A DNA stretch of 58,928 nucleotides from Pseudomonadota bacterium. Its GTDB lineage: Bacteria > Pseudomonadota > Gammaproteobacteria > Halothiobacillales > Halothiobacillaceae. A model generated the notes under the pieces. That model was given only the letters and a program-made list of their open reading frames with translations, made no database searches and was not told where the DNA came from. Made by a program: the position numbers and the translations under genes. The stretch lies in NCBI GenBank assembly GCA_021795795.1, contig JAJYPA010000010.1, forward strand, positions 1 to 58,928, written 5' to 3'. Of this stretch, positions 57,178 to 58,928 are shown piece by piece (the stretch's first letter is position 1; every line of letters begins with the position of its first letter).

Positions 57178-57498
57178 TTAGAATGTGGTAATAATAACAA
57201 CAAATTTGCAATCAGAATCCAATGCAGAGACAACGTGAACATCATCCCCCGCATGAATGTGCTGCAAAGTACATCGCCAACCTCCATGAATGTCCTGATG
57301 CCACTCCTCAAACACTGTTCCTATCCTGATGCATTCCATGACCTGCGTTCTGGTTATGTTTCGATCGTGCATTTGTTGCTCAGCATGTGCAGAAAAAAAG
57401 ACCTTGCTGCTATTTTTTGCCAAATCGCGTAGCGTCGTTAACATCGTGTGCCGGTTGCCCGGTAGCTTGACAACATTTTGCGGTTTCTTGTTGATCAT
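57178..57498 (-). CDS. DUF4258-family toxin
   Basis: A 106-residue RelE-like protein: KVFFSAHAEQQMHDRNITRTQVMECI (about residues 32-57) and a beta-rich end with VVSALDSDCKFVVIITTF are typical of DUF4258, a RelE-fold family of probable mRNA-cleaving toxins. The ATG at 57444 would give a shorter, equally typical protein. The toxin precedes its antitoxin. Confidence 0.75.
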   Translation of the reverse strand: MINKKPQNVVKLPGNRHTMLTTLRDLAKNSSKVFFSAHAEQQMHDRNITRTQVMECIRIGTVFEEWHQDIHGGWRCTLQHIHAGDDVHVVSALDSDCKFVVIITTF

Positions 57499-57528
57499 CA
57501 CACACCAAACAGCGGACCCAATGTAAAG

Positions 57529-57543
57529 CTATAGAAACTATAG
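57529..57543 (-). promoter_or_regulatory. Candidate operator of the DUF4258/HTH module
   Basis: CTATAG-AAA-CTATAG, two identical palindromic half-sites spaced by three bases, 31 bases upstream of the toxin start. It is placed as an autoregulatory operator. Confidence 0.5.
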
Positions 57544-57638
57544 GTTGCCTGGAGCTTGACGTCAAGCGAACAGGGACATAGGTACCTGGCGAGGCAGGCC
57601 TGACTATCTGGATGTCGAGTTATGAGAATGGCTGTTCG

Positions 57639-58007
57639 TTTTAACTGCAACTAAAAATGTTATACTTGCTGCATGATGCCAGAAATGGCAGATCGTGGGA
57701 AAAGGAAGTGTCGCACCAATACGGCTATGGTCGAAAAATGGTCTGCGGACTAAATCCAAAAAGTTGACACCCGCCCCGCCACGTTCTAAGCTCTGAAACA
57801 CGGTGCTCAAACACCTATCGGCGGACAACCGCCCCGACAGACTTGCGGGATTTTTTATGCCCAGCGTTCAGCGTTGGCGCGTCCCTCAATGGCCGAGGGT
57901 GGACTAATACAAGACCCTTCGGGGGAATACGTCCGGTGCTCCGATAGCACTTTGAGCCCTTGGCCGCCTGCCGCCGTTGGCAGGTATCAGAGCTAGAGGG
58001 CTTTATC
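57639..58007 (+). ncRNA. Structured leader, C4-antisense-RNA-like
   Basis: A possible promoter (TATACT at 57661) precedes about 340 bases without a gene. It contains GCGGGATTTTTT (57845-57857), then paired segments including CCCTTCGGGGG, GTGCT-CCGAT-AGCAC and GCCGCC. This order resembles the C4 antisense RNA of P1/P4-type phages, which controls a following gene. Recognition is by remembered pattern and moderate. The gene at 58008 would be the target. Confidence 0.4.
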
Positions 58008-58346
58008 ATGGCGTTCACGAACTTGGGAAATGGCATCTATGACGCGCGGAAGATGGCCGATCACCCGGACCTGCACAGTCAGGAAGAGCTGCTGAAGGAA
58101 ATCGACGCGCTGGACTCCACACTGATCACATTGTGGTCATTCGTCGGATCACTGGGCGAGATTATGAGCCACACTGCAGGCGAGCGGGAGGCCTGGCACG
58201 AGACCCATATCACAAACATAGGGCAGGGGCTGGCAGCAATTGCTGACCTCGCTTTGGGCATTGAGACCACGGCGGATCGTTTGCTGAAAAACCGCCAGCA
58301 GAAGGGCGAAATAGGCTCAGGTCGTGAACCACATGCCTACAACTAA
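58008..58346 (+). CDS. Small hypothetical protein behind the structured leader
   Basis: A 112-residue, mainly helical acidic protein starting MAFTNLGNGIYDARKMADHPD. No membrane segment or cysteine. Small proteins of this sort, often with DUF3077-like helices, follow C4-type leaders in other proteobacteria. It is 19 bases before the ParS-like gene. Function unknown. Confidence 0.55.
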   Translation: MAFTNLGNGIYDARKMADHPDLHSQEELLKEIDALDSTLITLWSFVGSLGEIMSHTAGEREAWHETHITNIGQGLAAIADLALGIETTADRLLKNRQQKGEIGSGREPHAYN

Positions 58347-58365
58347 AGGTTTGTGACGAGGTAGC

Positions 58366-58752
58366 ATGGCGCGACACCGGGAAAATCAGGCGCAGCATCG
58401 ATCCGTCTTGGCGAAAATGGTGATGAAGGCGTTTGAGCTCTGGAAGGTGACCAACGAAGACCAGCTTGCCTTGCTGGGGCTGGCACTGGAAAACCGTGCG
58501 GCACTCAGCCGCTATCGCAGAGGCGAACCGCTGGCGGCAAACCGGGATCTCCTGGAGCGGGCTGGTCACTTGCTGGCTATCCACAAGAATCTGCGTCTGC
58601 TTTTCCCGCACGACAGAGACCTGGCCTATCGTTGGATGACCACGCGAAACCGGGCATTCGGCAATCAAACTCCCGTGGAAGTGATCTGCGAGTGGGGCTT
58701 TACCGGGTTGCTTATGGTGCGTTCCTATCTGGACCGGGCCCGGGGCAGCTAG
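58366..58752 (+). CDS. Orphan Xre/ParS (DUF2384) antitoxin-like protein
   Basis: A 128-residue protein with an Xre-like N-terminal half ([14 protein letters not shown]) and a ParS-type toxin-binding end ([49 protein letters not shown]). A RES toxin would be expected right after it but structured RNA sequence follows instead, so the partner is missing or beyond the window. Confidence 0.8.
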   Translation: MARHRENQAQHRSVLAKMVMKAFELWKVTNEDQLALLGLALENRAALSRYRRGEPLAANRDLLERAGHLLAIHKNLRLLFPHDRDLAYRWMTTRNRAFGNQTPVEVICEWGFTGLLMVRSYLDRARGS

Positions 58753-58776
58753 CTAGTGATCAGTCAGGGGCCGGTG

Positions 58777-58922
58777 GGAAGCATCCGACCGTGGGTCAAA
58801 CACCCCGGGCTAAAGCTCGGAGCTTGTGAAAGCAGGCTGGGTTGACCAGGGAGCCGAGTAACGTCGTGAGACGTTGGCAGACGTTTGCAACAGGTCGTTG
58901 AGACCCACTCCGGGATGCTTCC
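58777..58922 (+). ncRNA. Structured RNA resembling HEARO/omega-RNA of an IscB element
   Basis: The ends pair over long range: GGAAGCATCC (58777) with GGATGCTTCC (58913), and GTGGGTC (58791) with GACCCAC (58902). Inside are CCGGGCT/AGCTCGG, GGCT/AGCC, ACGTC-GTGA-GACGT (58861-58874) and GGTC-GTTGA-GACC. Such compact multi-stem RNAs just upstream of an open reading frame at a transposon end are typical of HEARO RNAs, which guide IscB nucleases. The window ends before any iscB gene can be seen. Confidence 0.5.
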
Positions 58923-58928
58923 TCAGTC

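Noticed and set aside
1..58928. tRNA genes or tRNA-linked att site
   Set aside because: I saw no convincing cloverleaf or CCA-type end by eye; a tRNA scan would be needed to be certain.

Overview
The window most resembles accessory DNA of an acidophilic chemolithotroph of the Acidithiobacillus type: a chromosomal integrative conjugative element (ICE) or large plasmid carrying a hydrogen-oxidation cargo. This is inferred from gene content (group 2a-like [NiFe] hydrogenase with a sigma-54 regulator, HiPIP-like proteins, F-type conjugation genes, a DinG-like helicase with CRISPR-like repeats). No rRNA or housekeeping locus is visible to prove the species.

Layout. (1) 1-9460: a tight plus-strand backbone operon. 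It holds a partial topoisomerase I, paralogous small membrane proteins, a YkgJ-type cysteine cluster protein, DsbB-like and DsbG-like redox proteins, a patatin lipase, a site-2-type protease, a zinc ribbon, a PLD-family protein, a SIMPL-like protein and a SET protein. (2) 9531-13600: a scar made of a DinG-family helicase that has lost its Walker A end, a relic group II intron and a decayed transposase. (3) 13687-33559: the hydrogenase island. A HoxA/HupR-like regulator is transcribed divergently from hupSL, across a recognisable sigma-54 promoter. After hupSL come two HiPIP-like proteins, the maturation protease, TPR, small membrane, NifU-Rieske and NHL accessory proteins, hypF-hypC-SIS-hypD-hypE-hypA-hypB, an APC permease, an OsmC-like protein and an OprB-like porin. 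(4) 33712-34476: a truncated IS66 element fused into a short CRISPR-like array with 28-bp repeats and 32-bp spacers. (5) 34552-43281: backbone genes (RecD2-like helicase, small membrane proteins, TPR-sulfotransferase, a wHTH protein, metalloprotease-like proteins), interrupted by a TnpB transposon. (6) 43338-52153: repeats and hairpins, then transfer genes: a lytic transglycosylase, a second CRISPR-like mini-array, TraF-, TraH- and TraG-like proteins and a TraS-positioned membrane protein. (7) 52270-58922: a toxin-antitoxin and mobile-RNA zone. It holds RES/Xre, Panacea plus a toxin gene split by a second, larger TnpB element, an IHF-like gene, DUF4258/HTH, a C4-RNA-like leader, an orphan Xre/ParS gene, and at the right edge a highly structured RNA resembling the omega-RNA (HEARO) that precedes IscB genes.

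How it fits together. The hydrogenase island encodes enzyme, processing and nickel insertion in one direction under its own regulator. It lies between a broken DinG helicase and a broken array, which is where the cas genes of a type IV-A CRISPR system might once have been. The transfer genes share a short motif, AATATACTA, upstream of several units, suggesting element-wide control. Two TnpB elements and a possible IscB-type RNA make the right half rich in RNA-guided nuclease systems.
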